This document shows positions 26,939 to 40,539 of a stretch of 64,000 bases of DNA, piece after piece (positions within the stretch are counted from its first letter, which is position 1; the number at the start of each line of letters is the position of its first letter). The notes beneath the pieces are model-generated. The model made no database searches. It worked only from the letters and a program-made list of their open reading frames with translations, and was not told the origin of the DNA. Both the position numbers and the translations under genes were made by a program. The DNA is from Puffinus mauretanicus (Eukaryota; Chordata; Aves; Procellariiformes; Procellariidae): positions 3,596,001-3,660,000 of the forward strand of contig JAJKFH010000115.1 in NCBI GenBank assembly GCA_023333565.1. Reading direction: 5' to 3'.

Positions 26939-29900
26939 ATAATAAAAATTTTCATACACTAATATCAAGTTACCATTTATTACCGTCATGTTTATATTTG
27001 GCCTTAAACAATAAACTGAAGGGTTACTAGCACTATCCTTCTTTCTTTATGCTAGTACAAATACTCAAGTGCTCAGCTCAAAAGCCCTAGTGAAGAAGAA
27101 CTTAATGGATAAATTGAGAATTTGCTTGCTATAGAAGGAGTAGGACATGAGAGTTTGTTATGAGGGATATGAAATTCCAATATTGTGCATTCCCTTTTTT
27201 CAAAATAAATCCAGCAAGGAAAAAAAAAGTCTAAGATCACAGTTCCTTATGAAATATTAAATAGATTAAACTTACAGAATTGTAAATCACAGTTACCTCC
27301 ATTATTCCATCTACATTTCAACCATTCTGTGTTTAAAAGAGGGCTTATTAATCTCATTAAAGCTGATGACTATGTCACTCACGTGGGCCTGAAGGCACTA
27401 CACACCCTGAAAATTGAAGTCAGCCTTCAGGACAAATTTTGAGCCAAACTGGAGTCCCATGTCTTTTACTGACTTTATTGAGTGGAGATTTTATAACAAA
27501 TATGTTTTAGAACAAATATGTATAGGAAGCCAGTTTCAATAGAAACATAGTGTATTATTTTGTGTTATCCATAAATACACTCTAAACCTGTTTAAGGATC
27601 AGATCTTACTCAAAGTCCCAGAAATTAAGTGGTAAAAACCAAAGCAAATTTTGTGAATTGATTAGATAAATAATTTTTTAAAAAGTGTAGGTTTGTCTCA
27701 TTTTATTCAGTTTTCCATTGTAATTTAACTATTTAACTTATAACTTTGTTCAAAACAATTGTACAAACTTCCCTTAAATTCACTCTTCTTCTCCAAATAA
27801 TATTCAAGACAACATTACAATCTCAGAAACAGGATCAGAAAAGTTCAGTAGAATTTAGCAACTTAGTTATGGATCTTGACAACTTAGTAAGTGAAAATCC
27901 TGAGCAGGAGGGTACCAGAAAACTTTCCCCACTTTCATCCATGCACATACAGCCCTGCAAATAAATAAATAAAAAGACATAGTTAAGGGACAGTGCAAAA
28001 TACACTCAAAAGGTCAATCCAAGAGCCATCCTTGGAGTTTACACTTTAGGCTGTGTGAAGAGAAGTTCAGCCAAGCCCTTACCAGTGCACAAAGCAGAGA
28101 ACAGGGAAAGGAAAGCTCCACTCGCTTTTCATCCCAGCACACAGGGAGGACCTCCAAGCCACTATTTTTACACTTACTTGCCTCATATGGTTCCATTCCC
28201 ATCAGCATTCCAGTGACATTTACTTGGAGTGAAGGATGAGAAACCGGGGGTAAGGAGAATGAGACATGATCCCTTGTAGGCCTACCCTCCCTTTGCCCTT
28301 AGGGGACATCCTGTGACTCCTGCAGCTGGAGACCTGCTGGTCTAGACGACATATTCCAAGTGTTGTCCTTTCTCCACTGGATACCCTAGGACTGATTTGT
28401 GCTTGAAAGGAGCTGACCTGCAATTACTACTGCTGATGTGTCCCTTAAAGCGGGAAGAGTCTATCAGTATTATTAACATAGCAAGTGATATGTGTGCTAT
28501 TTGCAACACAGCCACATACACTGGAGAGTAGCTTTTCAAAGGGAAGTCTTATCAGCTGGTGATTACTTGAAAGAGAAAAAATAACTGCTTATAATACGAA
28601 GCCAAGGGAATTAGTTTCTGACTCAGGTTAGTTGCCAGAGGAGGGGCAGAGTAAAAATGTTTGTCTTCACTTTCATTTGTGAAGTAGGACATCTCACTAA
28701 CATAGTAATTCCTTTCCTTGTCCTTTGCACACAAAAGTGTTGCTGCACAACCTAAACAAATATATAAGCACTATTGAGAAAATAATGAAATGCTAAGAAT
28801 CAATAAAAGAAACTCCCCTCTGGATGGCCACTTCCATGAATCTTACCTGTGAGGCTTCTGGAATATCCATATCAACTATTGGTCATTCAGTCTAGAATGT
28901 TACATCAATATTATTATAGTAGTTCCTATGTTTTTTTTCTTTCTTCTCAGATAAATGTTTAATGTGATCACAGTAAGGAATATAAAACTAACCAGAAGGG
29001 ATAAACTATTTGGTAAAAGTGGATTCTACATTAAAAACGGGAAGCTTTGTCATCTCTGCAGCTTGGAAGACTACCTTTTTTTTGTAGCTGACAATCCCAG
29101 AAGGTAAAAACAACTCCTGAGAGAAGAATCACTTATGATGTGATGAACATAAATGTTCAGGTAATTTTTTCAATACTGAATAAAATTATTCCAATTCCCT
29201 TTTTTTTTAAACAAAAACAAAAGCAAAAAGCATGCTTACATGCAGACAAGGATCCTCATCATTACTGGAGGAAACCAAGGTACATTTCTCTGCTAAAGTA
29301 TATTGTCTCCTAAGGGAAAATAAACATAATATATTAATAGATAGTTACCCCCATTGGGTAAAGAGTACAACTAACAGCTACAGCTGTAAAATGGTTAAGA
29401 CTGTATGTGCTTGGTTTGGTCAGAATTCAACGGCCAAATCCAGAAATATGAACAAAAATATTAAAAAAAAAAAAAAATTAAAAGTAGAGTATTGCAGCAG
29501 AGAGAGCAAATAATCAACAAAGGAATGTGTTCCTGGGAAAAGGGCTGCCCCATATCATTGTGTGCTGCCATCATCTACACAGTCTTTTGACATAATTCTT
29601 CTCACCCAATGTTGCTCACAGCTGCGCTCATAATCCCTGAGACAATGGTCTTGTCCCTGGGGCTGGAGAAACTTGTACATTTTAATCACATAAATAGAGA
29701 AAGGACTTCTTAAGAACTAAAGACCAAAAGGCTGATTCAAGTATATCGAGGCATATTGTGTGGCAGACATTGTGCATACAAATACTCAGGCTCTGTGAGG
29801 AGCTGACTGGTAGTGTCAACTCGGGAGGTGTTCAGATATCCCTGGTCAAGGTTTCTGTCTGATAGTCTGTTCAGCACGGGATAGTTAGATCGACCTCCAC

Positions 29901-29985
29901 AGCAGAGGAAAATCTCAGCTTCTTTCTCAGAATATTTCATGAGAAATATTTTTTTTCTTACGTGGTTCTAGCCTGAACGTTTGAA
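26939..29985. other. AT-rich anonymous DNA
   Basis: No gene or repeat recognised. It includes A-rich runs near 27230 and 29460. Confidence 0.65.
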
Positions 29986-29989
29986 TGTG

Positions 29990-30640
29990 TACTGGGTGCA
30001 GGTTCCCAGGTGCCGGCAGCAGCAGCGGGGGGTCTGCAGGGCGGCCCCTGCGAGGCGCGGCCGGGGCTGCCCCGGGCCGGACACAGCCGGTTCCAGCCGG
30101 CTCCAACGGCCCCAGCGCAGGGCACAGCTGAGCCCCTCAGCCGCGGGCGGGCGCCTCGGGGAGAGCCCGGGTAAGGAAGGGCAAAACGCTGCCCGGCAGC
30201 CAGGGCTGAGGGACCCGTGTGAGAACCAGCCCTGCGAGCCCCGCGGGGAGAGCAGGAGGAGGGGAGGAGGGGCTCCGGGCGCCCCAGCAGAGACGCCCCT
30301 GCGGCCCCGGGAGAGACCCCGGTGGGGCAGGGGTTTCCCTGCAGCCCGTGGGAAGGCCCCAGGCTGGAGCAGGGAAACGCGTGAGGAGGAAGGAGCGGCA
30401 GGGAGGGGCTGTTATGGACTGACCGCAGCCCCCAGTCCCCATCCCCTTGGAGGGGAGGAGGTCGAGGAATTGGGGATGAAGGAGTGAAGTTGAGCACTGG
30501 AAGAAGGGGAGGGTGAGGAGAAGGTGTTTTAGTTCTTGTCTTTTTTTCTCACCATCCAACTCTAATTTTAATTGGCAATAATTTAAATTAATATTTCCCC
30601 ACATCATGTCTCTTTTGCTCATGAGCACCACAGAATGCTA
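29990..30640 (+). mobile_element. CpG-rich block resembling a decayed ERV LTR (U3/R-U5)
   Basis: An abrupt GC- and CpG-rich island in AT-rich DNA. The first 430 bp are very GC-rich. The rest (about 30430-30630), with its GTGAAGTTGAGC motif, A/G-rich stretch, T-rich run and TTGGCAATAA...AATTAATATTTCCCC segment, resembles from memory the 3' half of a common avian ERV LTR. The open frames on both strands (up to 179 codons) are explained by GC richness. I found neither a TG start nor a CA end, so it would be a truncated copy. A CpG-island promoter is the alternative. Confidence 0.45.
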
Positions 30641-33600
30641 CTGCAAACTCCTTTCAGCCAGCCTTTAATTTCACTGAAACAACGTTGGAATCACCAAGGA
30701 TAGCAGATAAATACCAGGATCCATGCAAATGTTGAAAGACAAGGCTAAATAGATAGAAAATGCAAAAGAGAAAAATGTATGGTTAGTCCCATTCCTGGGA
30801 TCAGATGTTGAGCAGCTGTAATTCCTGTGCCCCAATGATGATTTCTGTTGTGCTGAAGTACTGTCTACATCAGTTCTGAGGATGGGAAAACATTGTTTTG
30901 TTTGGGTACTTGGCCAGCTGCTGAGAGCAAGAGAGTTCTTAGTAGGCAGAATGGGGAGCGTTAGAGAATATAGCCAAAGAAAAAAGGATGAGTGAAGGGT
31001 GAGCACGTAGTCTGAGGCAGTGAGAACTAGGAATGAATGCAATACAAAGGGAACAAGAGAAAGAAAGGTGGGCAAAGTGGTTGGAGGGGTTTTCCCTGAA
31101 CGTTACTAGAGCAGTGTTCCTATTGTCATACAGGGATGCTGCATCATACACATTAGTAGTTCAGCTCCACAGGGAACAGAAAGTTAAAGGAAACCCATCA
31201 GGATATCACAATTCAGACATGACATTTCTGTAACTGAGGGCACACAAGGGAGCAATACTACTGGTAATATATCTTTCTACTTTTGGTATTGAAGTGGCCA
31301 TATTCCTATTTCTATGCAGCTGGTTGGAGAAAGGGGAGGCTGGGAGAACTCTTTAGTTTAAGCCTGGCAAGACATTCAAACTCATCACCCGGATTTGTGC
31401 CAAGCTTCCTGACAATATTTTGTGATCACATCCCCCGAAACACATTCATGAATATATACAACATTTTCAGACAAAATATTTCCAAGTTTTTCAAGCCTGC
31501 TACCAAAGAAAACAAAATAACCCTATTAAATGTTTTCTGTCTGCCCTTATTGTTGTACAGCAACACAGTTCTCGAGCAATGCTATTTTCTCCAAACTCTG
31601 TAATGAGCCATTACCAACTTCTGTGCAGCTGCCACTGCTGCTGCCTGGCTTTTATATGAAAGAGTCATTGACAATTTACTGTTTTGCCCTGCATTTCCCA
31701 GGGCAAGAGCCCTTACAATAAAAAGATTCTGAAGCTGGCCACCTAAACTGTCCCAGGTCATCTCAGAAGCTGGCCTATTTGCAAGAAATGACTACAACAT
31801 CTGAGAATCCATTACTAGCTTATGGAAACTTTGGGGAGTTAAGAGAGCTGAATTCAGGCCTGGACTAAATCAGAGAAAAAGAAGGCACAGAGCCTGAGGA
31901 ATTAATTGCTTTATGTGTTGTTGAGATCTGAAAGTGCAGGATGAGAAGAGAGTGCACTGTAAATCCAAAGAAACTCTTGAGTATCTCGATCATTTCCCCT
32001 CAGTCCTTCACCTTTCACCACTACTCGTCATGCCTTAACTGCTTCTCCATCTTACTAGACTGCTCCCTCCTTTTTACGGGATTGGACAACTGGTAACATA
32101 TTTTGAAAGACCCCTTGCCTAGAAGCAACCCCAGTTTTTATCTACGGCACTCTGTAGCTCAGCTTTGGTGTTACCATTCATGTTCATGTTACATTATTTG
32201 CATTATGAATAACATCTGTCCTGGTGGAATTAGGGCATCTGATACTAGAGACACTGTGCAGCATCACAGCAAAAATACTATCTGAAAATAAAATATAACT
32301 ACAATTGGTTTTGTATTCATGATTTTAAAAAGTACATTTCAAACATCTAGATGTTACAACTCAGTGGGTGGGAATGTAGCTTACTTGATTTAGGGAGCTA
32401 AGACTCTGACTTGTTACAATTGTGGCAGCACAGGCAATTTTATTCTTTTATTTTTAAGCAAAACAACTGCGGTGCTTGAGGCTTTCAGCAGAGAAGTAGG
32501 AAATTTACAGGTAACCAAAAAATAATGGAGGGCTTGATCTTAGGTGGTTGTGGTTTGCAGGAGTGAAGAGAGAACAGAAAAACCTGATGATGCATTAATG
32601 ACAGCTCCACTGCATAGCCTCTAAATGTCCTGCCTATCAGCCAAAATAAGACCCATACGACAGGAGCAGAAAGTAAACAGATCGTTTGTGATTTTTGTTT
32701 ATCTTTAAATCCTTAGGAGGAGCTGAGTTCATACAGTGGTGAATGTTTAGACAAGAACAGTATTTCCACAATGAACACTGCAAAGATGCAAGGAGTTCTA
32801 TATGTATGTTAACTCTAAATGAACCTGCTCAGGACTAGAAGCAGCCTAGATGTAGAAGCACTGAGCATTGCTCAGGCAAATTTACCTTGCTTCTTAAGTA
32901 ACTTAGCTCCTTCATAGCAAGTCAGAAATGTAAACTGCAAACGTGTAGAGATAGTAGTATGAGAAGATCATCATTTGACCCATATCTTTTATTCTTAGTT
33001 TACTTATTGCTCCCCTTGTCTTGCCCTGTTACTCAGAAAGAGGACCTATAAAACAGACTATATGTTCAGCATATACCACAGTACTGAGGTATGAACAGGC
33101 AAGTGACCATTTCTAATGTCATTTTCTTAATATAATGCACAAAAACTCTCAGGTTAAAGTAATGTTGCCCAGGGGATACATCTAATTTTTAACAATTCCA
33201 TTTAATAGCAGCTAAGCACATGTTAAATGGAACACTTTCACCCATGTCCTTTGCCTTTATTTCTATAGGCAAGATCAAATCAGTCACTAGGATTCTGAAG
33301 TGCTTGGATTGAACATATTTCTACTTTCACACAATATATCAGGCATCAAATCTGGTCTTTAGACCAGAACAATAACCAATTTTACTTGTTTCTAAGACTT
33401 CTGAAGTTTATCTTACCATAGATATTCCGATGTGTATTTTAGTTTTATGCTGCTTAGCAGTGAATTTCTTCAGTTGTGGAAAAGTGGTCAAAGACGTCAG
33501 TTAACCTGCTTATATGGCCTGATCGAAGGAGGTGAAATGTTTTGGTTTTCTTGTGACTGATGATAGGTATGGTCCTAAAAAATTTTTAGGTAGTGGGAAT

Positions 33601-36600
33601 TCAAATGTAAATTAAGACAGTCTAAAACAGATTCACTTTATATTCAGGCAACAAATGTTGCCTAAAATGTTATCTGATTTACTGATGGCATGGCTGCTCA
33701 TTTAAAGGTAAGAAAAATGAAATGGAGAATATAATGGGAGATGTATGCCCAAGAGAATAACTAATATCCACAATCACTTCAACAAACACATGGTCATATA
33801 TAGAATGAACCATCAAACTGCGACCAGGGTTAGTCACAAGATCAAAAACTGAACTATGATTTCTCCTCTCATTCAGATTCTTCATGATGCACCAGTGGCT
33901 CAGGATATTACAATCACTATATTGAGGAGGTATAGATCTTCTGAGTGAATGGGTATATGTGTGCTTTCAGTTGTTCTCTCATTCACACAGTCACTCAAAA
34001 CCAAAGTCACCCAGGAGTGAAAATGGTGCAAGCTACACATGGTATTCTGGCTTTCCGTTAGGTTTTTCTGCACTTTTGAAAAGTGCTTTGCCATCCATTA
34101 TCCCAAATTTCTTTTAATATACAGCACAATTTAATCAGGACTGTGAATCTAAAAGTTACTTTTTTAGAATTTAGTGATAGGTTCTTTATTTCTGAGTGGT
34201 TCTATTACACTTCTTTCACTTACATCAAAATAAAAAGCTAAAATAGCAATTTCACACTTACTCTGTTTTTAAAAACAACCACTGAGATATGTTTAGCTGT
34301 TGTATTCTCTTTCTGTAATTATTTCAATACTCCTTAAACACCTGGTATTTAGAAGGTTGATTTTTATATTTTTTAATTACATTTTCCTCTAGGAGAGATG
34401 AAAAAAAAGTTTGGAAGAGAAAGACAGCATTGACCACTTCAAGATCTTAGCAAGTCTCATAATGCAAGTAAAAAGAAAATGGATTCTTTAGAGGTCTGTC
34501 TTGTGGGGAATAGAACAATTATGATTCCTCTTTGAATAAAAGAAGGCATTACATTTTTTTTAGCTGAATAATAAGACAATAAAGTCTTGGTATGGATTAA
34601 TCTGTTGGAATACAATGTTGTTTCTACTTGGAGGATATTTTGATAAAATATTTATGCGGTCAGGTTGTTTTGGCAGAAGGGGTTTTGATAGTAAGGGATG
34701 AAAAATGGAGAAACTAAAGCAGGCTTCCACTGAGGAAGAGAGAGCAAAGAGAAAGAGAGAGATTAAAGAGAAAAGGGAAAAAGGGGAATCATACTGTATT
34801 CTGGAAAAGAAAAAAAAAAAAGTAGAAATTATGTGCAGAGAGATAAAGATGAGGGAATGAGTTATAAGAAGTGAGTAAAGGATAGGAAAACCAGCAAGGG
34901 ATAAGGATATGAAATTCAATGAAGTTAACATAGTACACATTGAAGCGGCAACACTGAGGGAGATACGAACAAATATATAATGTGGGTTTTTCCTGACAGT
35001 TTTCTGGTCTTTAATGTGAAGGAGTTCTGTAAGTGCAAGGAAAGGTGATATTGGAAATTATCAGTTTGTCAAAACAAGTTTTTTAAAGGAAAAAAAAAGG
35101 ATTAAAAAGTCAAGACACAAAACGTAGTTAATTATAAAGAGAATCAGCCATATCTATGGAAAAAAGGCAAAGACAGGAGTGAATTTAAAGAAAAGAAGAC
35201 ACCAGTACTGCTGTATCAAAACCAAAGAACAGTGAGAAATCAAGTGCAATGGAAGTCTATGTAAAACCATCTCTTAAATGTGTAGGGGACAGGGTTTCAG
35301 AGTAGTGTTTCCATTTTGACAAATGCCACATTGGCATTGTTTAGTAAAAGGAAAGGCTACAGATGAAATTATGTGACTTTCTAAACTTGGATCCAAATAT
35401 TTTATGATAACCTGATTTTTGTTTTCCTCAGCAAAAGCTTTTAGAAAATGTTACTGAAAAAAAAAAAAAGTTGTTCAAAAGATGGCTCAGTGGGTAATGC
35501 AGAAAGAACTTAACTGACTGTCCAGAAGGACCAAGCAATGTTTATCAAAGATGAGGTCAAGTGTACACTCCTGTTGGAGCGTAGGAAAGCTAAAAGAAGA
35601 CAGACCTAGGAAGTACACAACTAATGATGCTACCACATAGAAAGTGAACTGATCATATACCAGGTTGAGTAAAGAATAAGACAATGCATGAGAGAGTGCA
35701 GTCAATATAAAGCAGAGAGGTGACTGGAGGAGGAAAAGGATTAACACAGTACATTCTGCAAGAGGAGAAGGCAGAGTGGAAAGGAAGAAAGTGAAATAAA
35801 TTCAAGCAAACAGGAACAAGACAAAGGAACTTCTCTAACTCTGGGCAATGAGAGGGAAAAACAAAGATCTTTGTAAAGAAGAGCAACTATTGCCTTGTTT
35901 GCATTAAGGCTTTCTTATCATGATTTTCTTGGGTTTCAACAAGTGGAACTTGTCACAAGGATACAGCTTTGGTGACATTTCAAAAGCATGAGACTTGTAG
36001 TCAGATATCGGTCCTGCCACAAATTCCACCATATACTTCCTGTGTGACTTTAATTTCACTGTAGAGGCTCCATGAGAAATTCAATTAAATTTTATGAAGT
36101 GCTCTAAGATTCTTAGATCAAGGATGAAATAATAGTGCGATATCATTTATTGTATTTTGCTGTTTCACTGAGGCTGTGAAGGGCTGTTTAACAGTATTAT
36201 TTCTTGCTTGGAAAAGAGCTCGCTCATAGGCTTCATAATGTGTGAACAGAAGAAGCAGGTGGGACAAGTTGGCAGCAGGGTTAGCCACATGGAACAATGA
36301 TCACATTTTAAAGTATAAATACAAGATAATTAAAATCAGCACAAATTTTACCAGACACTATAATTATTGGTTGGAAATCACCAATTATGTTCTTGTCTGT
36401 AAAAGGAAAAATTAGGTAAACAGCAATACAGGTATTGCAAAGCAGATATTCCTAAGGAACCGAGGACCAAATTTTACTCATATTTATATTCCTGTGATTT
36501 AAACAATATTGAAGACAAAAATAAAGCTCAGTTTTACCTTAGCATAACTTAGCCAGGACTTACTGTCCTGTTCACTCTTTCCTCTTCTCACAGCCACAAA

Positions 36601-37709
36601 TGTCTCAGGATTTTTGAGAACTAAAATTGGCTATCTTCTTTTAATTTTTGAAGATGGCTATCCCAAGAAGAGGTTTAGTATAAAATTCCACAAGAATGGG
36701 GAGGATACTTCTACACTATCTTTAGCTGAAGTGAGACAGTGTAAAGTTGGCTGCATTTTCCATGTGTTTAACACTTTTTAAATCAGTAGTTAATAACATG
36801 AAGTAAAAAAAAATCTTTTAAAATGCTGTCACTTTGCAGCTAGGAAACCATAATATATCATACATGTGTGACCTAAAAACTGCATTTCCCTTTGTCCTAT
36901 CACTGACCTTATAAATATGCATTCATATCTATTCAGCACTAAGCACTCGTGGTTAGAATTAATATTAGTACATATTTAGAACTCATTAAACAAGTGCAAA
37001 AATTAGAGACGTTTGTTATAAAGACTATAGCTTAAAAATGACTTCAGTTGTAAGGCAGAAATATTCAGGGGCTGGCAGTGAAAACCTGCACCCTGTAGGT
37101 ATTTTTAGAATTATGTTAATTTGACAGTTAGCCATTTTTTCCTGCATCTATAGTTTAATAATGTTTTAAATTTAATAAGTAAACATTCTGATTAGAAATA
37201 TATCATGATCTATATTTCCTCACGGTTTCAGAATTTCATTCTTCAGTGTATATATTAAACAACTATGTAATGTTGAAAGAAGGGTAGATAGATCCTGCTA
37301 GATACATACCTAGTCAAGGTGATACAGTCAAGTTGACATCAAACACATAGAAGACAGAGCTGAAAATAAAACAAGCCAATAATCACTTTCATCCACATTT
37401 CTATAAATATACATGTATAAAATAAGTGAAAATGTATTTTTGTGCTAATTTAACTAACATGAAGGAAAATCCTATTTCTGCCTGTGATGTGTAGGTATCG
37501 GAAAATGCAGAAAGTCAAAATACATGTTGTTTTCTCCTTATAGACTTTAACTTTTGTGAAACATAGTGACTAATATCATTATAAGGATTTTACCTTAGAT
37601 TATTAACTATGTAGTTAGTTAAAATAAAAGGACGTCCCTTTATTCCATACAGCCAGGCTTACTTATCCGCTTGTTTCTGCTAGTTATGAAGCAAAGGAAA
37701 AGGTATGAG
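30641..37709. other. AT-rich anonymous DNA with strand-asymmetric purine tracts
   Basis: No gene recognised. The + strand is unusually purine-rich at about 34680-35300 and 35690-35890, with GAAAGAGAGAG-type runs near 34740-34800 and an A-tract at about 34808. This creates pyrimidine-rich, leucine/serine/phenylalanine-rich shadow frames on the minus strand (such as 34560-34940), which I do not consider genes. Confidence 0.6.
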
Positions 37710-37877
37710 GTATGCCCTGAGTCGCGGATGAGTGGTTTAGAGGCCACTCAAAGAATCACTGTCGAAGGTATTAGCAGAAAGTGATTTTAATAGAAATTTT
37801 TAAAAGCGTGACTTAACAGAGTTCGATGGCAAGGTTCACTCTATCACTTGCTACATGGATGAAGCATACAAAGGAAA
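37710..37877 (-). mobile_element. Fragment of a third ERV LTR family
   Basis: The sequence GAGTCGCGGATGAGTGG, then a segment with TTTTAATAG and CGTGACTTAACAGAGTTCG, resembles from memory the R-U5 part of an avian LTR family read on the minus strand. It breaks off at about 37877, where LTR sequence of the main superfamily begins. Neither terminus is identifiable. Confidence 0.5.
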
Positions 37878-38032
37878 AGAGCATGGGAACTTGAAAAGTC
37901 CTCAGCTAGTGTAAACACTACTTAGCAACAACTAAAACATCAGTGTCAACCTTATTCCCTTACTAAATCCAAAACACAGCACTATGCCAGCTATTAGGAA
38001 GAAAATTAACTCTATCCCAGCCAAAACCAGGG
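37878..38032 (-). mobile_element. ERV LTR fragment (U3 start), minus strand
   Basis: This 155-bp segment aligns closely with the last part of the minus-strand LTR at 14953-15495: the shared blocks are ACACTACTTAGCAACAACTA and CCAAAACACAGCACTAT. It ends in AAACCAGGG, close to the family's U3 terminus. It is truncated on its left side, directly joined to the preceding LTR fragment. Confidence 0.85.
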
Positions 38033-38035
38033 TAG

Positions 38036-38999
38036 TGTCTTAGAATTGAGTTGGAATGATTTATACAGAGGACGAGAACAAAAAGGTTAAGGGAGACCTT
38101 ATTGAGTCACGAGGTTCAGAGAAGACCCAGCTGGATCCAATCTTAGTCTCAGACTTGGACAACAGTTTATGTCTAATACAAAAAGGATAAGGAGACCCTC
38201 CCATTGAGTCATGAGGTTCAGAGTAGACCCAGCTAGATCTGCCCCTAGTCCCAGACTTGGTCAACGGTATATGTCTAAGGGATTGTATGTGTTTAGCAGC
38301 AGTCTAAGGTTCATTCACAATCTTAAAATAGATTATAAGATTTTAGCAGACTATATTTGCTAGCAGGTACTTCCATCAATTCACACACACGCATATGGAT
38401 TCAAAGATAGATAAATATACAAAGATATACCTGTCAAAAATCCCCTCGAATTCAGTGAAATACTCACGTCAAATGTCTTGGCATTTCTCAACAGGTGAAG
38501 GGTTGAGCCTCTAGGAGTGTTGCAGCCCAAGTCCCGTGCCAGTCGGCAACAGTCCTCCAAACATCGCAAACTCGAGAGTTTGCAAACTCTGAGGAGCGTT
38601 CCACTCAGAGGGAGATACTGAGGCACAGCCCACTGGGGTCCAGGAGAGCTCAAAGGGTCTCACTTGGGACCGCTGTTTATAGGGTCGCAAGATGATTGAC
38701 TTTAGTCATCCGTCAAAACTCTAAAGGTTTCAGTAGCAATAGTATCGTTCCACTTGAGCTACGACTCAGATAAGGGTATCAGGGGATGACAATTATCCCC
38801 GCTCTCGTCCTCCACTTGGGCCAGGCAGCGGAAGTTTCTGGTACGATCGGTACATTCCCCAACCTCAGCTATGCAAGAGTTCCTGATAGGGTAAAGGGAC
38901 ACTTCACCGCCTGACTCATTACACTAGGACCAATGTTTAATGGGTGTTTCTGAGATTGCAGAGAGGCCCAGGAGGAGCGGAGGGGAACGCACCACCACA
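38036..38999 (-). mobile_element. Serine-tRNA-family ERV solo LTR, minus strand
   Basis: About 964 bp, homologous in inverted orientation to the LTR at 42470-43562. Landmarks in minus-strand order are: the start TGTGGTGGTGC (ends 38999), TATAAAC (38675-38681) followed by AGCGGTCCCAAGTGAGACC, a GTTGAGAAATGCCAA segment, then two imperfect tandem copies of a roughly 105-bp block near the U5 end. The end at 38036 (reverse TGTC) is inferred. Flanking 5-mers GGTAG and CCCTG do not match, so no target duplication is visible. No internal retroviral sequence adjoins it. Confidence 0.82.
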
Positions 39000-40539
39000 C
39001 CCTGCACAGGACAAGAAGAAAAATCCTGTTGCAGACTTTCACCTGTGGAGTAGTCACATGGTTCACTACAAAATAAATCAACTAATTCATCTGGCTTTTT
39101 GCAAATCAATCCAATTCATCAGAACCTTTTTCTTAACTTTAAATAAATGCTAAACCGTTTGACAATTTAACTGTGCCCTGTAGGCTATTTGCAACTAGTT
39201 TGTTATGGCTTTTGGCTAATCATTACTCATGCTGTGACTACTCATTGAAATGTACACTTCTGTTGCTGTACCTGGATTACTCAGGCTGCTCAGACTGGGA
39301 AGTAGAAGTAAGAAATAATTTCTGAAATTTTAGTAATCAGTGCTAAAATTTCACCTAACTTCAGATTCAAAAACATTTTAAAAATACATCCTTAATCATC
39401 TTAATACAGAAGCGTATCAAATACTAGAGCTCTGTAAATAGCAGAATATAAAGCATATAAAATCATCCGTGCATAAAGATGATTTGCTATTTCATTTCCT
39501 CTTAGCCTATAATCCCTTATCAGTAATATAACCATACACAGGCTACATAATATATATAGCTGTATAGCTATATAATTATTATGTGATTTTGCGTAGGGCA
39601 TTCTTCATCTGCTCAGCTGCTTGCAGCTAATGGGCTGTAGCAATCCTTTAACAAAGTGTTTGGAACTAACCCTCCTACCAAGTATTTTCTCTCCCACCCT
39701 AATATTAAATAGCGCATGACAGCTTAGTTATGAGTGCTACTTATGGGACTGTCACAATTGAATGGTGTCCATCACGGAAGCCTTCTATAAACATCTGAAA
39801 TAGAATAGAACACTAATGTTGAAGACTACAAACACTAGAATGCATCTGGCTTGTAATATAACCTTTCCTTTAAAAATAATATTGAACATAAATTGTGTGA
39901 AAGTACAAGGGCAGAACAACACCCTTGTTTGTACTATTACAGTTACTACACATTCTTGGTATTTTTAACGTACCTCTGTGAAGATGAAAAGTTACTAACC
40001 ATTGTGTCATTGAATCCACACTAACAGAATCAAAGAGAAGATCAGCTAGGAAAGCAGAATTTAGAAAAGCTTTTATAAGAAGTTGGAAGTGATACTATTG
40101 TATTTGAAGGCTTCTATATATTTATTGAAGTTTGATTTGTTTTCACCTAAATACTTCTCTCATTGTAAATAAAACATGAGTATGATTTCTGACTTTAGTT
40201 ACTCATAGATAGTTGCATCCTTAAAGGTATTATTAAAAGAATTCAAGGCCGCTTGTTACATATTTACCATAGCATACCCTTTAAGGAGCTTCCATTTGGT
40301 TTTTAATGTTTTTTAAGGTATTACCTTGAAAGCAATTTTCCCCTTTTAGTAAAAGGATATTATTTGGGTGTTATTCCCTCTGAAAAATTGTAATTCTTGA
40401 AGCAGTTCACAGAAAGCAAATGTTTAACACACTGTTGAGCTGCATTTTTTTGTTTGGTTGGCAGAAAGTATCTACAAACACAAATCAATACATGAGTCTG
40501 AGAAAAAAATCTTTTACGATCAGTTTAAAATCAGTTGGG
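39000..40539. other. AT-rich anonymous DNA
   Basis: No gene or repeat recognised. An AT-rich TATATATAGC segment lies near 39550. Confidence 0.65.

Noticed and set aside
29958..30497. Open frames of 168-179 codons on both strands
   Set aside because: Overlapping frames on both strands follow from GC richness. The sequence is better explained as an LTR-like or CpG-rich block.
34560..34940. 126-codon minus-strand serine/leucine/phenylalanine-rich frame resembling a membrane protein
   Set aside because: Results from the purine-rich plus strand. Low complexity and no conserved motif.
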